A DNA stretch of 62,217 nt from Pseudomonadota bacterium (lineage in GTDB: Bacteria; Pseudomonadota; Gammaproteobacteria; Steroidobacterales; Steroidobacteraceae): positions 1 to 62,217 of the forward strand of contig JAEZCN010000080.1 of the NCBI GenBank assembly GCA_023433515.1. Reading direction: 5' to 3'. Numbering within the stretch: position 1 is the stretch's first letter; each line of letters starts with the position of its first letter. The position numbers were made by a program, and so were the translations under genes. Shown here piece after piece: positions 28,317 to 37,214 of the stretch. The notes beneath the pieces were generated by a model, which saw only the letters and a list, made by a program, of their open reading frames with translations, did no database searches and was not told the DNA's origin.

Positions 28317-30425
28317 CTAACTACGCCGCTCGCGGTCCCAGTCGGCGAACGTGCGGCCGGAGGAGGCGAGCTCGCGCAGCAGCGCCGGGATCGCCCAGTA
28401 TTCGCCGCCACCCGTCGACTGCAGTTTCTCAACCTGTCGCACCACGCGATCGAGGCCGAGCGAGTCCGCGTGACACATCGGGCCGCCGCGCCAGCGCGGG
28501 AACCCGTAACCCGAGGTCCACACCACGTCGATGTCGCTCGCGCGGAAGGCGACGCCTTCCTCGAGAATCCGGGCGCCGACGACGATCAGCGACAACACGC
28601 AGCGTTGCTCGATCTCTTCGTCCGACGCAGCGCGCGGCGCGATGCCGTGACTCGTGGCCAGTTCCCGCACGAACGGGTCCAGCTCGGGGTTCGGCTGCGG
28701 CGTGCGATCGCCAGGCGTGTACAGATAGATGCCCTGGCCGGTCTTCTGGCCGAGCTTGCCCTGCGCGGTCAGTGCATCGGAGACGGCGTGATACGGCGCG
28801 GCGCGTTGTTCGCGCTTCGCGAGCTCCGAGCGCACGCGCGTGCCCACGTCGATGCCGGCCATGTCGTTGACGCGGTTCGGGCCCATCGCGAATCCGAAGT
28901 TCTCCATCACCGCGTCGATGCGCGCGGGTGCGATGCCCTGCAGCAGCATCAGTTCGGCCTCGCGGAAGTAGCCGTCGAGCATCATTCGATTGCCGATGAA
29001 GCCGAAGCCGTCGCCCGCGACCACGCCTATCTTGCGCAGCTTTTTCGCGAGCGCCAGCGCGGCCACGAGCGTGGCGTCCGACGTGCGCTCTCCGCGCACG
29101 ATCTCGAGCAGGCGCATGATGTTCGCCGGACTGAAGAAGTGCAGGCCGACCACGCGCCCGGGATGTTTCGTGGCCGCGGCGAGCGCGGTCAGCGAGAGGC
29201 TCGAGGTGTTGGAAGCCAGCAACGCACCGGGCGCGATGATCTCGTCCAGTTTCTCGAGAACCGCGCGCTTGAGCTCGAAGTCCTCGAACACGGCTTCGAT
29301 GACGAGATCGGTCCCGCGGGCCGCACCTGCGTCGATGGACCCCTGGATCAGCGCGAGGCGCGACTGCAGGGTCGCAGCGTCGATGCGGCCGCGCTTGAGC
29401 GAGACCTCGTAGTTGTCGCGGATGCTCTTGAGTCCACGTTCGAGCGCCGATGAATTCTGTTCGATCAGCGCCGTCGGGATGCCGGCATCCGCGAGCGACA
29501 TCGCGATTCCGCTGCCCATGGTGCCCGCGCCGATTACGGCGGCGCGCTTGATCTCGGGCGCCTTGTCGTTCGAGGTGAGGCCGGGAATGCGACCGCATTC
29601 GCGTTCCGCGAAGAAGACGTGGCGCAGCGCGCGCGACTCGGTCGTCAGCAGCGATTCGGCCGACAGCTTCGCTTCGAGGCGCAGGCCGTCGTCGAACGAT
29701 TGTGTCGAAGCGGCGCGAATGCTGGCAACGATTACATGCTGCGTCGTACGGCCCTTCAGGGCGCGCGCATGACGCTGCAGGATCGCGTCGATTGCGGCGT
29801 CGTCGAGCGGATGGCCCCGGACCGGCAGCGAGCGGGTGGGGCGTGCCTTGGCCTGCGCCGCAATGAGCTCGTGCGCCATTGCGACTCCGCCGGCAAGCGC
29901 GTCACCGTCGAAGACTTGGTCGATGAGGCCCATCTCGAGCGCGGCCGGCGCGGCGATGGGCGCCCCCTTGAGCAGTAGTTCGAGCGCCTGCTCGCTGCCC
30001 ACCAGCCGGGGAAGACGTTGCGTGCCGCCGGCGCCGGGCAGGATGCCGAGCGTGATCTCCGGCATGCCCATGCGCGCATCGCGTGTTGCACCGCGATAAT
30101 GACAGGCCATCGCGATCTCGAGCCCGCCACCGAGCGCCGTGCCGTGCAACGCGGCGATCACCGGGATCGCGCAGTTTTCGAGCGCGGCGAGCGTCTCTGG
30201 GTAGGTGGGCGGCTGGATCTCCGAGCCGAGCTCGGAAAGATCCGCGCCGGACATGAAGGTGCGGCCTCGGCATGCGACGACCAGTGCGCGGATGGACGAA
30301 TCGGCTTCCGCCTGCTTCACGGCAGCCAGCAACCCGGCGCGCACGCTCGAGTCGATGGCATTGACGGGGGGACGATCGACGATGGCGACGGCAATCGCGT
30401 CGCGCTTCTCGAATTGGACGCTCAT
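28317..30425 (-). CDS. Bifunctional enoyl-CoA hydratase/3-hydroxyacyl-CoA dehydrogenase (FadB/FadJ-like)
   Basis: A 702-residue fusion. The N-terminal crotonase domain (about 1-190) has ALHGTALGGGLEIA with Glu103 and MPEITLGILPGAGGTQR with Glu123, the two catalytic acids of FadB type. The dehydrogenase domain has GAGTMGSGIA (NAD), HFFSPANIMRLLEIV with the catalytic His, and GFGFIGNRM. Two C-terminal helical domains finish the protein. It hydrates an enoyl-CoA and oxidises the product to 3-ketoacyl-CoA. In this setting it may act on a cinnamoyl-type CoA in a beta-oxidation route to 4-hydroxybenzoate. No thiolase or acyl-CoA dehydrogenase is present here. Its ATG lies two bases after the marR stop, giving a marR-fadB operon. 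Confidence 0.9.
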   Translation of the reverse strand: MSVQFEKRDAIAVAIVDRPPVNAIDSSVRAGLLAAVKQAEADSSIRALVVACRGRTFMSGADLSELGSEIQPPTYPETLAALENCAIPVIAALHGTALGGGLEIAMACHYRGATRDARMGMPEITLGILPGAGGTQRLPRLVGSEQALELLLKGAPIAAPAALEMGLIDQVFDGDALAGGVAMAHELIAAQAKARPTRSLPVRGHPLDDAAIDAILQRHARALKGRTTQHVIVASIRAASTQSFDDGLRLEAKLSAESLLTTESRALRHVFFAERECGRIPGLTSNDKAPEIKRAAVIGAGTMGSGIAMSLADAGIPTALIEQNSSALERGLKSIRDNYEVSLKRGRIDAATLQSRLALIQGSIDAGAARGTDLVIEAVFEDFELKRAVLEKLDEIIAPGALLASNTSSLSLTALAAATKHPGRVVGLHFFSPANIMRLLEIVRGERTSDATLVAALALAKKLRKIGVVAGDGFGFIGNRMMLDGYFREAELMLLQGIAPARIDAVMENFGFAMGPNRVNDMAGIDVGTRVRSELAKREQRAAPYHAVSDALTAQGKLGQKTGQGIYLYTPGDRTPQPNPELDPFVRELATSHGIAPRAASDEEIEQRCVLSLIVVGARILEEGVAFRASDIDVVWTSGYGFPRWRGGPMCHADSLGLDRVVRQVEKLQSTGGGEYWAIPALLRELASSGRTFADWDRERRS

Positions 30426-30427
30426 GT

Positions 30428-30913
30428 TCAGCCCAGGGACTGGATTTTCTTGAGCGCGTCGACGAAGGAAGCCAGCTCCGCCGGCCTGAAAAGCGCCTTG
30501 AATCTCGATTCATGCGCCGCGATGCGCGTCTTGGCCTTGCGCAGCATCTGCTGGCCGGCCGGCGTCAGATAGAGCTCCTGCTTGCGCCGGTCGACTTCCG
30601 AGCGCTTGCGGATGACGACGCCGCGCTCCTCGAGGCGGTCGATTACGGCCATCATCGTCGCCCGGTCCATGCCGAGGGCGGAGGCGACCGACACCTGCGA
30701 GACGCCGGGATTGGCGTTGATGAGCCAGAGAGTGGCGGCCTGCTTCTGGGTGAGGTCGAGCCCGGTAAGCGTCGCCATGTAATCACGATGCATGGCGCCC
30801 TGGGCGCGACGCATCTGGTAGCCAAGCAATCCGTCCAGCTCCTGGAACATGAGCTCGGGGCCGTCCGCCAGATCGAGGTGCCTGGCTTTCTTTACCGTGG
30901 CGTTTCGCGGCAT
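30428..30913 (-). CDS. MarR-family regulator of the aromatic island
   Basis: A 161-residue regulator with the winged helix of MarR proteins: TQKQAATLWLINANPGVSQ, then VASALGMDRATMMAVIDRLEERGVV and the wing RSEVDRRKQELYLTPAG. MarR proteins near CoA-ligase genes, such as CouR and FerC, repress until an aromatic acyl-CoA binds; I infer a similar role. The start at 30913 is supported by GGAAG just before the ATG; a TTG-started extension to 30973 would run into its operator. It is the first gene of a unit with the FadB-like enzyme and is divergent from a TonB receptor. The palindrome in this gap is repeated before pobA2. Confidence 0.9.
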   Translation of the reverse strand: MPRNATVKKARHLDLADGPELMFQELDGLLGYQMRRAQGAMHRDYMATLTGLDLTQKQAATLWLINANPGVSQVSVASALGMDRATMMAVIDRLEERGVVIRKRSEVDRRKQELYLTPAGQQMLRKAKTRIAAHESRFKALFRPAELASFVDALKKIQSLG

Positions 30914-30963
30914 TTGTCTTCCAGCGCTTTGGAACAGGTCGCGAAATCTACTCGCTTGCAACT

Positions 30964-31001
30964 TTGCTAGCAATGCAAATAGTATGTACTACATACAAAC
31001 A
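30964..31001 (+). promoter_or_regulatory. MarR-type operator and promoter between marR and the TonB receptor
   Basis: The palindrome GTATGTACTACATAC occupies 30982-30996 (GTATG, five bases, CATAC). On the plus strand TTGCTA (30964-30969) and TACTAC (30987-30992), 17 bases apart, form a plausible promoter for the receptor; the -10 lies inside the palindrome. On the minus strand TACTAT at the other edge could serve marR. The arrangement predicts MarR control of both directions, including autoregulation. Confidence 0.7.
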
Positions 31002-31022
31002 TTCCGATGGGGGAGGATCGAC

Positions 31023-33413
31023 ATGTTTGACCTTACGCGCCAGGTACGACTGGCAATTTCACGACGTTCACATACACACATGCTGGCCGTCTGCGGACTC
31101 GCGACGCTCGCCATCTCGAACATCGCGCTGGCGCAACAGCCCGCGGGTGGATCGCAGGCGGTGGACGCGGAGACGCTCGACGAGATCATGGTCACCGCGC
31201 GCCGCCGCGCGGAGTCCCTGCAGGACACGCCGGTCGCCGTCACGGCGCTCAGCGCCGCGGCGCTCGAACGACAGCAGATAGTCGGCACCACGGACCTGGA
31301 CAAGGTCGCGCCGAACCTGCAGTTCCACAGTTACGGAACGCTGACCGGCAACAACTCCGCGGCGCAGGTGTTCATCCGCGGCATCGGCCAGACGGACGCG
31401 ACGCCGGCGGTGGACCCGGGCGTCGGCATCTACATCGACGACGTGTACATGGGCCGCGCGGTCGGCGGCGCGATGGACTTTCGTGACATCGCGAGCGTGC
31501 AGATCCTGCGCGGACCGCAGGGCACGCTGTTCGGCCGCAATACGATCGGCGGCGCGGTGCTGCTCACGACGAATGCGCCGGGCGATGACGCCGGCAACAC
31601 GGTGCGCGTCGGCGTCGGGCAGGACAACCTGCGCGAGGCGTTCGGCGCCTTCGACATTCCGATGGGTGAAACCTTTGCCGCCCGCGTCGCCGTGGGTGCC
31701 CGCCAGCGTGACGGCTACGTCAAGCGTGTGTTCGACGGCAAGGATCTCGGCGACGAGGACATGTACACCGGCCAGATCGGCCTGCGCTGGAAGCCGAGCG
31801 ACAATTTCTCGCTCACCTTGCGCGGCGACTACACGAAGGAAGACGAGAACGGTTCGCCGTTCGTGTTCCAGTCAATCAACGAAGCGCAGACGTTCGTCGG
31901 CGCGGCCAGCCAGGCCGCGGGCTGCCCGAACATGCTGGATCCGATGCCGCCGCCGTTGCTCGTCGGTCCGCTCGCCGATCCGCGTTGCGGCAACGATGCG
32001 CAGGCCCTCGGTCCCTTCACGAACGGCGGCACGTACACGGCGTCGAGCACGCTGGAAAACGTGGGTGGATCGCTGATCGCCGACTGGAAGGTCAACGACA
32101 CGTTGTCCTTCAAGTCCATCACCGCGAAGCGCAAGCTCGAGTGGACCGGCACGCGCGACGCCGACAACACGCCGCTGCTGATCCTGCACACCAATTACGA
32201 CAGCGAGAGCGAGCAGTTCAGCCAGGAACTTCAGGCGGTCATCGACACCTCGCGCGTGGACGGCGTGGTCGGTGCTTACTACTTCGACGAGGATTCGTTC
32301 GACCGACTGCTCGTGCCGCTGGGCAATCCCGGAACCTCCTACGACACGCAGCGCGTGTCGATGGACGCCACGGCGCGCGCCGCGTTCACGGAGTGGACCT
32401 TCAAGCTCACGGATGCCTTCAGTGTCAGCGCCGGTGTGCGTTACACGAAGGAGACCAAGGGGCTGCAGTCGATCATGTTCAACGTGTCGCCGGCGAGCGC
32501 GCCGGAGCCGGCGATTCCGACCGCGCTGTGTCCGTTCGCGGGTCCGCCGCCGACCCAGACGGGCTGCCTGTTCCTCACCACGAACCGCTTCGAGCGTGAG
32601 TTCTCCTCGACCACCAAGTCGGCGAGCGCGCAGTACCGCTTCAATGAACAAGTGATGACGTACCTGAGCTGGGCGGAAGGCTTCAAGAGCGGTGGCTTCA
32701 ACCAGCGCTACAACGCCGCGCCGCCGAGCAACGCGCCGATCTCGTTCGGCGCCGAGACCGCGGAGACCTTCGAGCTCGGATTCAAACTCGACCCCACGGA
32801 CACGCTGCGCCTCAACGTCGCGGTGTTCACGACCGACTACGACGACATCCAGATGACGTACCGGTTGGGCGTGGTGCCGCTGCTGTTCAACGCGGGTGTG
32901 GCCTCGATCGACGGCGCCGAGGTCGAACTCGAGTACGTGCCGGTGCCGGAGTTCCGCCTGGACGCGAGCCTCGGTTATCTCGACTCGAAGTTCGACGAGA
33001 TCACGCCGCCGCCGCCGTTCGGACCCGTTACACCGACCGCGACGGCCACGCTGAACAGCCGGCTGCCGTTCACGCCGGAATGGCAGGGGCATCTCGGCAT
33101 GTCCTATGAGTTCCACGTTGCGTCGAACTGGGATCTCACGCCGCGCATCGACGTGAGTTACACCGACTCGCAGTTCTTCGACGCGGGCAATTCCGTCGAG
33201 GTCGCGCAGAACGATGCCGTCACTCTCGTGAATGCCTCGTTCGCGTTGTCGTCTGGCGACGGCAAGTGGCGCTTCGTGCTGAGCGGCAACAACCTCACGG
33301 ACGAGCTCTACCCGGTGGCGGGAACTTCGTCGCTCACCACGGCGTCCGGCTACGCGGAGATCATCTACGCACGGCCGCGCACGGTTGCGCTCAGCGCGAC
33401 GTTGAACTTCTGA
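31023..33413 (+). CDS. TonB-dependent outer-membrane receptor (copy 2, MarR-linked)
   Basis: A 796-residue receptor: signal peptide ending near ALAQ (about residue 38), TonB-box-like DEIMVTARRR, plug with LRGPQGTLFGRNTIGG, and a barrel ending in LSATLNF. It starts at the ATG preceded by GGGGGAGG. Its promoter holds the MarR palindrome shared with pobA2-ligABC, so it should be induced with the catabolic genes and probably imports the substrate or its conjugate. It is a paralogue of the receptor at 16382-18670. No terminator is visible between it and the galD-like gene 115 bases downstream. Confidence 0.91.
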   Translation: MFDLTRQVRLAISRRSHTHMLAVCGLATLAISNIALAQQPAGGSQAVDAETLDEIMVTARRRAESLQDTPVAVTALSAAALERQQIVGTTDLDKVAPNLQFHSYGTLTGNNSAAQVFIRGIGQTDATPAVDPGVGIYIDDVYMGRAVGGAMDFRDIASVQILRGPQGTLFGRNTIGGAVLLTTNAPGDDAGNTVRVGVGQDNLREAFGAFDIPMGETFAARVAVGARQRDGYVKRVFDGKDLGDEDMYTGQIGLRWKPSDNFSLTLRGDYTKEDENGSPFVFQSINEAQTFVGAASQAAGCPNMLDPMPPPLLVGPLADPRCGNDAQALGPFTNGGTYTASSTLENVGGSLIADWKVNDTLSFKSITAKRKLEWTGTRDADNTPLLILHTNYDSESEQFSQELQAVIDTSRVDGVVGAYYFDEDSFDRLLVPLGNPGTSYDTQRVSMDATARAAFTEWTFKLTDAFSVSAGVRYTKETKGLQSIMFNVSPASAPEPAIPTALCPFAGPPPTQTGCLFLTTNRFEREFSSTTKSASAQYRFNEQVMTYLSWAEGFKSGGFNQRYNAAPPSNAPISFGAETAETFELGFKLDPTDTLRLNVAVFTTDYDDIQMTYRLGVVPLLFNAGVASIDGAEVELEYVPVPEFRLDASLGYLDSKFDEITPPPPFGPVTPTATATLNSRLPFTPEWQGHLGMSYEFHVASNWDLTPRIDVSYTDSQFFDAGNSVEVAQNDAVTLVNASFALSSGDGKWRFVLSGNNLTDELYPVAGTSSLTTASGYAEIIYARPRTVALSATLNF

Positions 33414-33528
33414 GGATGTCCATCTGAGAAAGGGATCGGCGCTGCTGGCTCGATCGTGACGGAATGTCCCCCTCGATTCCGAGTGCAATCGGGCAGAGGC
33501 GGCGGCGCTGTTACTATATGCAGCGAAC

Positions 33529-34638
33529 ATGTCGAAGCAGCGACCGATCCCTTGTTTTTTCATGCGCGGCGGCACGTCGCGCGGTCCCTTCTTTCGCGCC
33601 GGCGATCTGCCTGCCGATGTTCCGACGCGCGACCGGGTGCTGCTCGCGGTCATGGGTTCTCCCGATGCGCGGCAGATCGACGGGCTCGGCGGTGCGGATC
33701 CGCTGACGAGCAAGGTCGGCATCGTCGCGCCGGGCAAGAGTGACGGTGTCGACCTCGAATTCCTGTTCGCGCAGGTATCGATGCGCGAAGCCCAGGTGGA
33801 TACCACTCCCAACTGCGGCAACATGCTGGCCGCTGTCGTGCCGTTCGCGATCGAGAGCGGCCTGGTTCAGGCGAAGCAGGGCACGACTACGCTGCGCGTG
33901 CTGACTCTCAACACTGGTACGTTGTCCGACATCGAAGTTCAGACGCCCGATGGGCGCATGGAATATTCGGGTACGGCGCGAATCGACGGCGTTCCGGGCA
34001 CCGCATCGCCCGTGAACATCAGCTTTGTCGATACCGCAGGCTCGGTGTGCGGCGCGTTGTTCCCGACCGGAAATCTCGTCGACAGCTTCGACGGTATCGA
34101 GGTCACGTGCATCGACAACGGCATGCCCGTCGTGGTCATGCGCGCGCAGGATCTCGACGTGACGGGGTACGAGTCGCGCGACGATCTCAACAAGAACGCC
34201 GCACTCAAGCAGCGCATCGAGTCGATCCGGCTGCAGGCCGGACCCGCGATGAAACTCGGCGACGTCGCGAAAAAGGTCGTGCCGAAGATGTGCCTGGTCG
34301 CGCCTCCGCGCTCCGCCGATGGGAGTGGGGCCGGCCATATAACTACCCGCACTTTCATCCCGCACGATTGTCATTCGGCGGTGGGCGTGCTCGGCGCGGT
34401 GACGGTCGCGACGGCGGCCGTCACGTCGGGCACGGTCGCGAACAGCGTCGCGCAGGTGCCGCCGGGCGCGCGCAAGGCGTTTTCGGTTCAGCATCCCACG
34501 GGCGAATTCACCGTCACGCTCACGATGGACGCCGCGAATCCAGCGGAAGTGGCGAGCGCTTCTCTGCTGCGCACCGCGCGGCTCATCATGCGCGGCGAGG
34601 TGATGATTCCCGCGGACACATGGAAATCAGGCACATGA
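33529..34638 (+). CDS. 4-oxalomesaconate tautomerase/isomerase (GalD/LigU, PrpF family)
   Basis: A 369-residue PrpF-fold isomerase. It matches GalD of Pseudomonas through MRGGTSRGPFF, AVMGSPDARQIDGLGGADPLTSKV, NCGNMLAAV, ARIDGVPG, CIDNGMPVV, VPKMCLVAPPR and HPTGEF. It converts the keto or enol form of 4-oxalomesaconate into the isomer used by LigJ, after LigI opens 2-pyrone-4,6-dicarboxylate. Whether it acts as a GalD tautomerase or a LigU-type 1,3-allylic isomerase cannot be decided from sequence, so no symbol is given. It is the first gene of a tight five-gene unit; its stop overlaps the ligK start (ATGA). Confidence 0.92.
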   Translation: MSKQRPIPCFFMRGGTSRGPFFRAGDLPADVPTRDRVLLAVMGSPDARQIDGLGGADPLTSKVGIVAPGKSDGVDLEFLFAQVSMREAQVDTTPNCGNMLAAVVPFAIESGLVQAKQGTTTLRVLTLNTGTLSDIEVQTPDGRMEYSGTARIDGVPGTASPVNISFVDTAGSVCGALFPTGNLVDSFDGIEVTCIDNGMPVVVMRAQDLDVTGYESRDDLNKNAALKQRIESIRLQAGPAMKLGDVAKKVVPKMCLVAPPRSADGSGAGHITTRTFIPHDCHSAVGVLGAVTVATAAVTSGTVANSVAQVPPGARKAFSVQHPTGEFTVTLTMDAANPAEVASASLLRTARLIMRGEVMIPADTWKSGT

Positions 34639-35339
34639 TCGGGAAATCCGGAATCGCGATCCGCAACATCGAGCGCGCACCCGCCGAGGCGGTGGCCGCG
34701 CTCGGCCAGTTCGGCGTCGCCACGATCCACGAGGCGATGGGGCGCAAGGGCCTGCTCGCGCCGTACATGCGGCCTGTCTACACGGGAGCGCGTGTGTGCG
34801 GCACCGCGCTCACCGTCTACGAACATCCCGGTGACAACTGGATGCTGCACGTGGCGGCCGAACTGATTCGCGAAGGCGACGTCGTCGTGATGGCGCTTTC
34901 CGCGCCGGACGACCACGGCATGTTCGGCGATCTGCTCGCGACCTCGTTCCGCGCGCGCGGCGGCAAGGGTCTCGTCATCGATGCCGGCGTTCGTGATATC
35001 GCGGAGCTCGCGGCGATGAACTTTCCCGTCTGGTCGAAGGCCGTGCACGCGAAGGGTACGGTCAAGGCGAACGTGGGCTCGGTCAACGTTCCGGTCGTTT
35101 GCGCGGGCGCGGAAGTGAATCCCGGCGACGTCATCGTGGGCGACGACGACGGCGTCGTGGTCGTGCCGGCCGCAAAGGCGATGGAAGTCGCCGCCGCCGC
35201 GAAGACGCGCGAAGACAACGAGACGTCCAAGCGCAAGCGGCTCGCCGCCGGTGAGCTCGGGCTCGACATCTACGACATGCGCGGCAAGCTCGCGGCGGCC
35301 GGTCTGAAATACTACGAATCGGCCGACGACGTGAAATGA
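34635..35339 (+). CDS. ligK: 4-carboxy-4-hydroxy-2-oxoadipate aldolase/oxaloacetate decarboxylase
   Basis: A 234-residue class II aldolase of the RraA-like fold. It splits 4-carboxy-4-hydroxy-2-oxoadipate to pyruvate and oxaloacetate, the last step of the pathway. Conserved segments: ATIHEAMGRKGLL, PGDNWMLHVAAE, GDLLATSFRARG, IDAGVRD, FPVWSKAVHAKG and DDDGVVVVP. The start at 34635 overlaps the previous stop; an in-frame ATG at 34620 is a second option. Metal dependence (Mg or Mn) is known for the family. The stop overlaps the ligI start by ATGA. Confidence 0.95.
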   Translation: MIGKSGIAIRNIERAPAEAVAALGQFGVATIHEAMGRKGLLAPYMRPVYTGARVCGTALTVYEHPGDNWMLHVAAELIREGDVVVMALSAPDDHGMFGDLLATSFRARGGKGLVIDAGVRDIAELAAMNFPVWSKAVHAKGTVKANVGSVNVPVVCAGAEVNPGDVIVGDDDGVVVVPAAKAMEVAAAAKTREDNETSKRKRLAAGELGLDIYDMRGKLAAAGLKYYESADDVK

Positions 35340-36229
35340 GCACACCGATGGCCCGCGACCCCGACAAGTCCTGCCTGCCTCCCGATCCGAATCCCGTCAA
35401 GCCGGGAATCGAACTACCGCCGGGCGCCTGCGACGCGCACTGCCACGTATTCGGTCCGGCCGCGAAGTTTCCGTATGCCGCGGACCGCAGCTACACGCCG
35501 CCCGATGCGCCGGTCGAGCACCTGCGCAGGCTGCACGCGCATCTCGGGATCAGCCGCGCGGTGATCGTGCATGCGAGCTGCCACGGCAGCGAAATGGACG
35601 TGACGCTCGATGCCATCGCGTCGAGCGGCGGTCTTTACCGCGGCGTGGCGGTGGTCGAGGACTCGGTCACGGACCGCGAGCTCGAACGTTTGCACGCGGG
35701 CGGAATTCGTGGCATCCGCTTCAATTTCGTCAAACACCTGGGCGGCGTGCCGGACCTCGCGGTGTTCTACCGACTGCTGGCGCGCATCAAACCACTGGGC
35801 TGGCACATCGTGCTGCACTTCGACGCCGGCGATCTCCTCGAGCAGCGCGAACTGCTCGCGCGCATCGACGTGCCGTTCGTCATCGATCACATGGGGCGAG
35901 TGAAGGCCGCGGATGGTCTCGCGCAGGAGCCGTTCCAATCGCTGCTGACGCTGTTCCGGAGAAATCCGCTGGCGTGGATCAAGATCTGTGGCGCGGAGCG
36001 CGTGTCGGTGGGCAGGCGGCCGTTCCGCGACGCGGTGCCGTTCGCGCAGGCGCTGGTCGAGATCGATCCGGGCCGGCTGCTGTGGGGCACGGACTGGCCG
36101 CATCCGAACATCACGAAGGACATGCCGAACGACGGCGAGCTGGTCGACTTGTTGGGCGAGATCTGCCCGGACCCGGCGGTCCGCGCGCGCATCCTCGTCG
36201 ATAATCCGACGCGCATGTACTGGAGCTGA
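35336..36229 (+). CDS. ligI: 2-pyrone-4,6-dicarboxylate hydrolase
   Basis: A 297-residue amidohydrolase-superfamily enzyme that opens 2-pyrone-4,6-dicarboxylate to 4-oxalomesaconate. Marks: CDAHCHVFGPAAKFPY (first-strand HxH), SRAVIVHASCHG, GIRGIRFNFV, LHFDAGD, VIDHMGR and LLWGTDWPHPN with the catalytic Asp. LigI is unusual in working without a metal; the HCH here does not by itself tell metal use. It is encoded between ligK and the DUF1932 protein with overlap and 2-base spacing, so it is fully operonic. Confidence 0.94.
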   Translation: MSTPMARDPDKSCLPPDPNPVKPGIELPPGACDAHCHVFGPAAKFPYAADRSYTPPDAPVEHLRRLHAHLGISRAVIVHASCHGSEMDVTLDAIASSGGLYRGVAVVEDSVTDRELERLHAGGIRGIRFNFVKHLGGVPDLAVFYRLLARIKPLGWHIVLHFDAGDLLEQRELLARIDVPFVIDHMGRVKAADGLAQEPFQSLLTLFRRNPLAWIKICGAERVSVGRRPFRDAVPFAQALVEIDPGRLLWGTDWPHPNITKDMPNDGELVDLLGEICPDPAVRARILVDNPTRMYWS

Positions 36230-36231
36230 TC

Positions 36232-37134
36232 ATGAGCACACCCCGGATCGGATTCCTCGGATTCGGTGAAGTCGGCCAGCGGTTCGCGACGGACCTGCGT
36301 GAGCGCGACGGCGCGTGCAAGCTATCTACTTTCGACCTGCTGCTGCACCAGGCCGCGGCCGGCGAAGCCATGCGGAAGCACGCCGCCGCGCAACGCGTCG
36401 AGCCGCTCGCGGATGCGGCGGGCCTGCCGGAGAGTTGCGATCTCGTCTTCAGCGCGGTGACCGCCGAGCAGACGCTGGTCGCGGCGCGCTCCGTCGCCGC
36501 GGGCACCCTCGCCGGCAAGTGGGTGTTGGATCTCAATTCCGCATCGCCGGCCACCAAGATGGAGTGCGCGTCGCTCGTCGCGGCCGCGGGTGGGCGATAC
36601 ATCGAAGCCGCCGTGATGACGTCCGTGCCGCCGCACGGCATCCGCGTGCCGATGCTGCTGGGCGGACCGCATGCGAAGGAGGGCGCAGCGCTGCTGAGTT
36701 CGCTCGGTTTTTCGGTGGAGGTTGCTTCGCCGGAATACGGCGTGGCCTCCGCGATCAAGTTGTGTCGCAGCGTGATCATCAAGGGCCTCGAGTCGCTGGT
36801 CGTCGAGAGTTTCACGGCCGCACGTGCATTGGGCGTCGAGGCCCAGGTGCTCGCGTCGCTCGAGGAGACCTATCCGCAATTCGACTGGGAACAGCAGGGC
36901 GACTACCTGTTCTCGCGCGTGATCCAGCACGGCAAGCGCCGCGCGGAGGAGATGCGCGCCAGCGCCCAGATGATCGATGCGTCTGCGGTGCGGGGCACCA
37001 TGGCCGCGGCCATCGCGACGCGTCAGGACTCGGTCGCGAAATTGCGCGCGAATGGTGCGTTCGCGGAACCGCTGGAGCGGCGCGCCTGGCGCGAACGCGC
37101 CGACGAGTACCTCGCGGCGGCGGCGAGAGAGTAG
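36232..37134 (+). CDS. 6-phosphogluconate-dehydrogenase-like NAD-binding protein with DUF1932 domain
   Basis: A 300-residue protein. The N-terminal Rossmann fold has GFLGFGEVGQRFA; the middle shows VFSAVTAEQT, LDLNSASPATK and a C-terminal all-helical DUF1932-type domain with AIKLCRSVIIKGLESLVVE. It resembles beta-hydroxyacid dehydrogenases but the exact activity in this pathway is not known. It sits within the ligK-ligI-ligJ gene string (2 bases after ligI), so it probably acts on a hydroxy-dicarboxylate intermediate. This is inference from context. Confidence 0.85.
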   Translation: MSTPRIGFLGFGEVGQRFATDLRERDGACKLSTFDLLLHQAAAGEAMRKHAAAQRVEPLADAAGLPESCDLVFSAVTAEQTLVAARSVAAGTLAGKWVLDLNSASPATKMECASLVAAAGGRYIEAAVMTSVPPHGIRVPMLLGGPHAKEGAALLSSLGFSVEVASPEYGVASAIKLCRSVIIKGLESLVVESFTAARALGVEAQVLASLEETYPQFDWEQQGDYLFSRVIQHGKRRAEEMRASAQMIDASAVRGTMAAAIATRQDSVAKLRANGAFAEPLERRAWRERADEYLAAAARE

Positions 37135-37167
37135 TGAGGCATCCGGACTGACTTCCCGCGTCATGAG

Positions 37168-37194
37168 GGGCCGCGGAGCCAGTCTCCGCGGCTC
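37168..37194 (+). other. Strong hairpin before ligJ
   Basis: GCCGCGGAG (37170-37178), a 5-base loop, and CTCCGCGGC (37184-37192) form a perfect 9-bp stem with flanking G-T pairing. It is in the 80-base gap between the DUF1932 gene and ligJ. There is no U-tract, so it is more likely an RNA stabiliser or processing point than a terminator. Confidence 0.5.
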
Positions 37195-37214
37195 ATTGAA
37201 CAAGAGGACATTCG

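Noticed and set aside
31872..33824. A 650-codon minus-strand frame opposite a TonB receptor
   Set aside because: No recognisable motif, Arg/His-rich; it crosses two real plus-strand genes.
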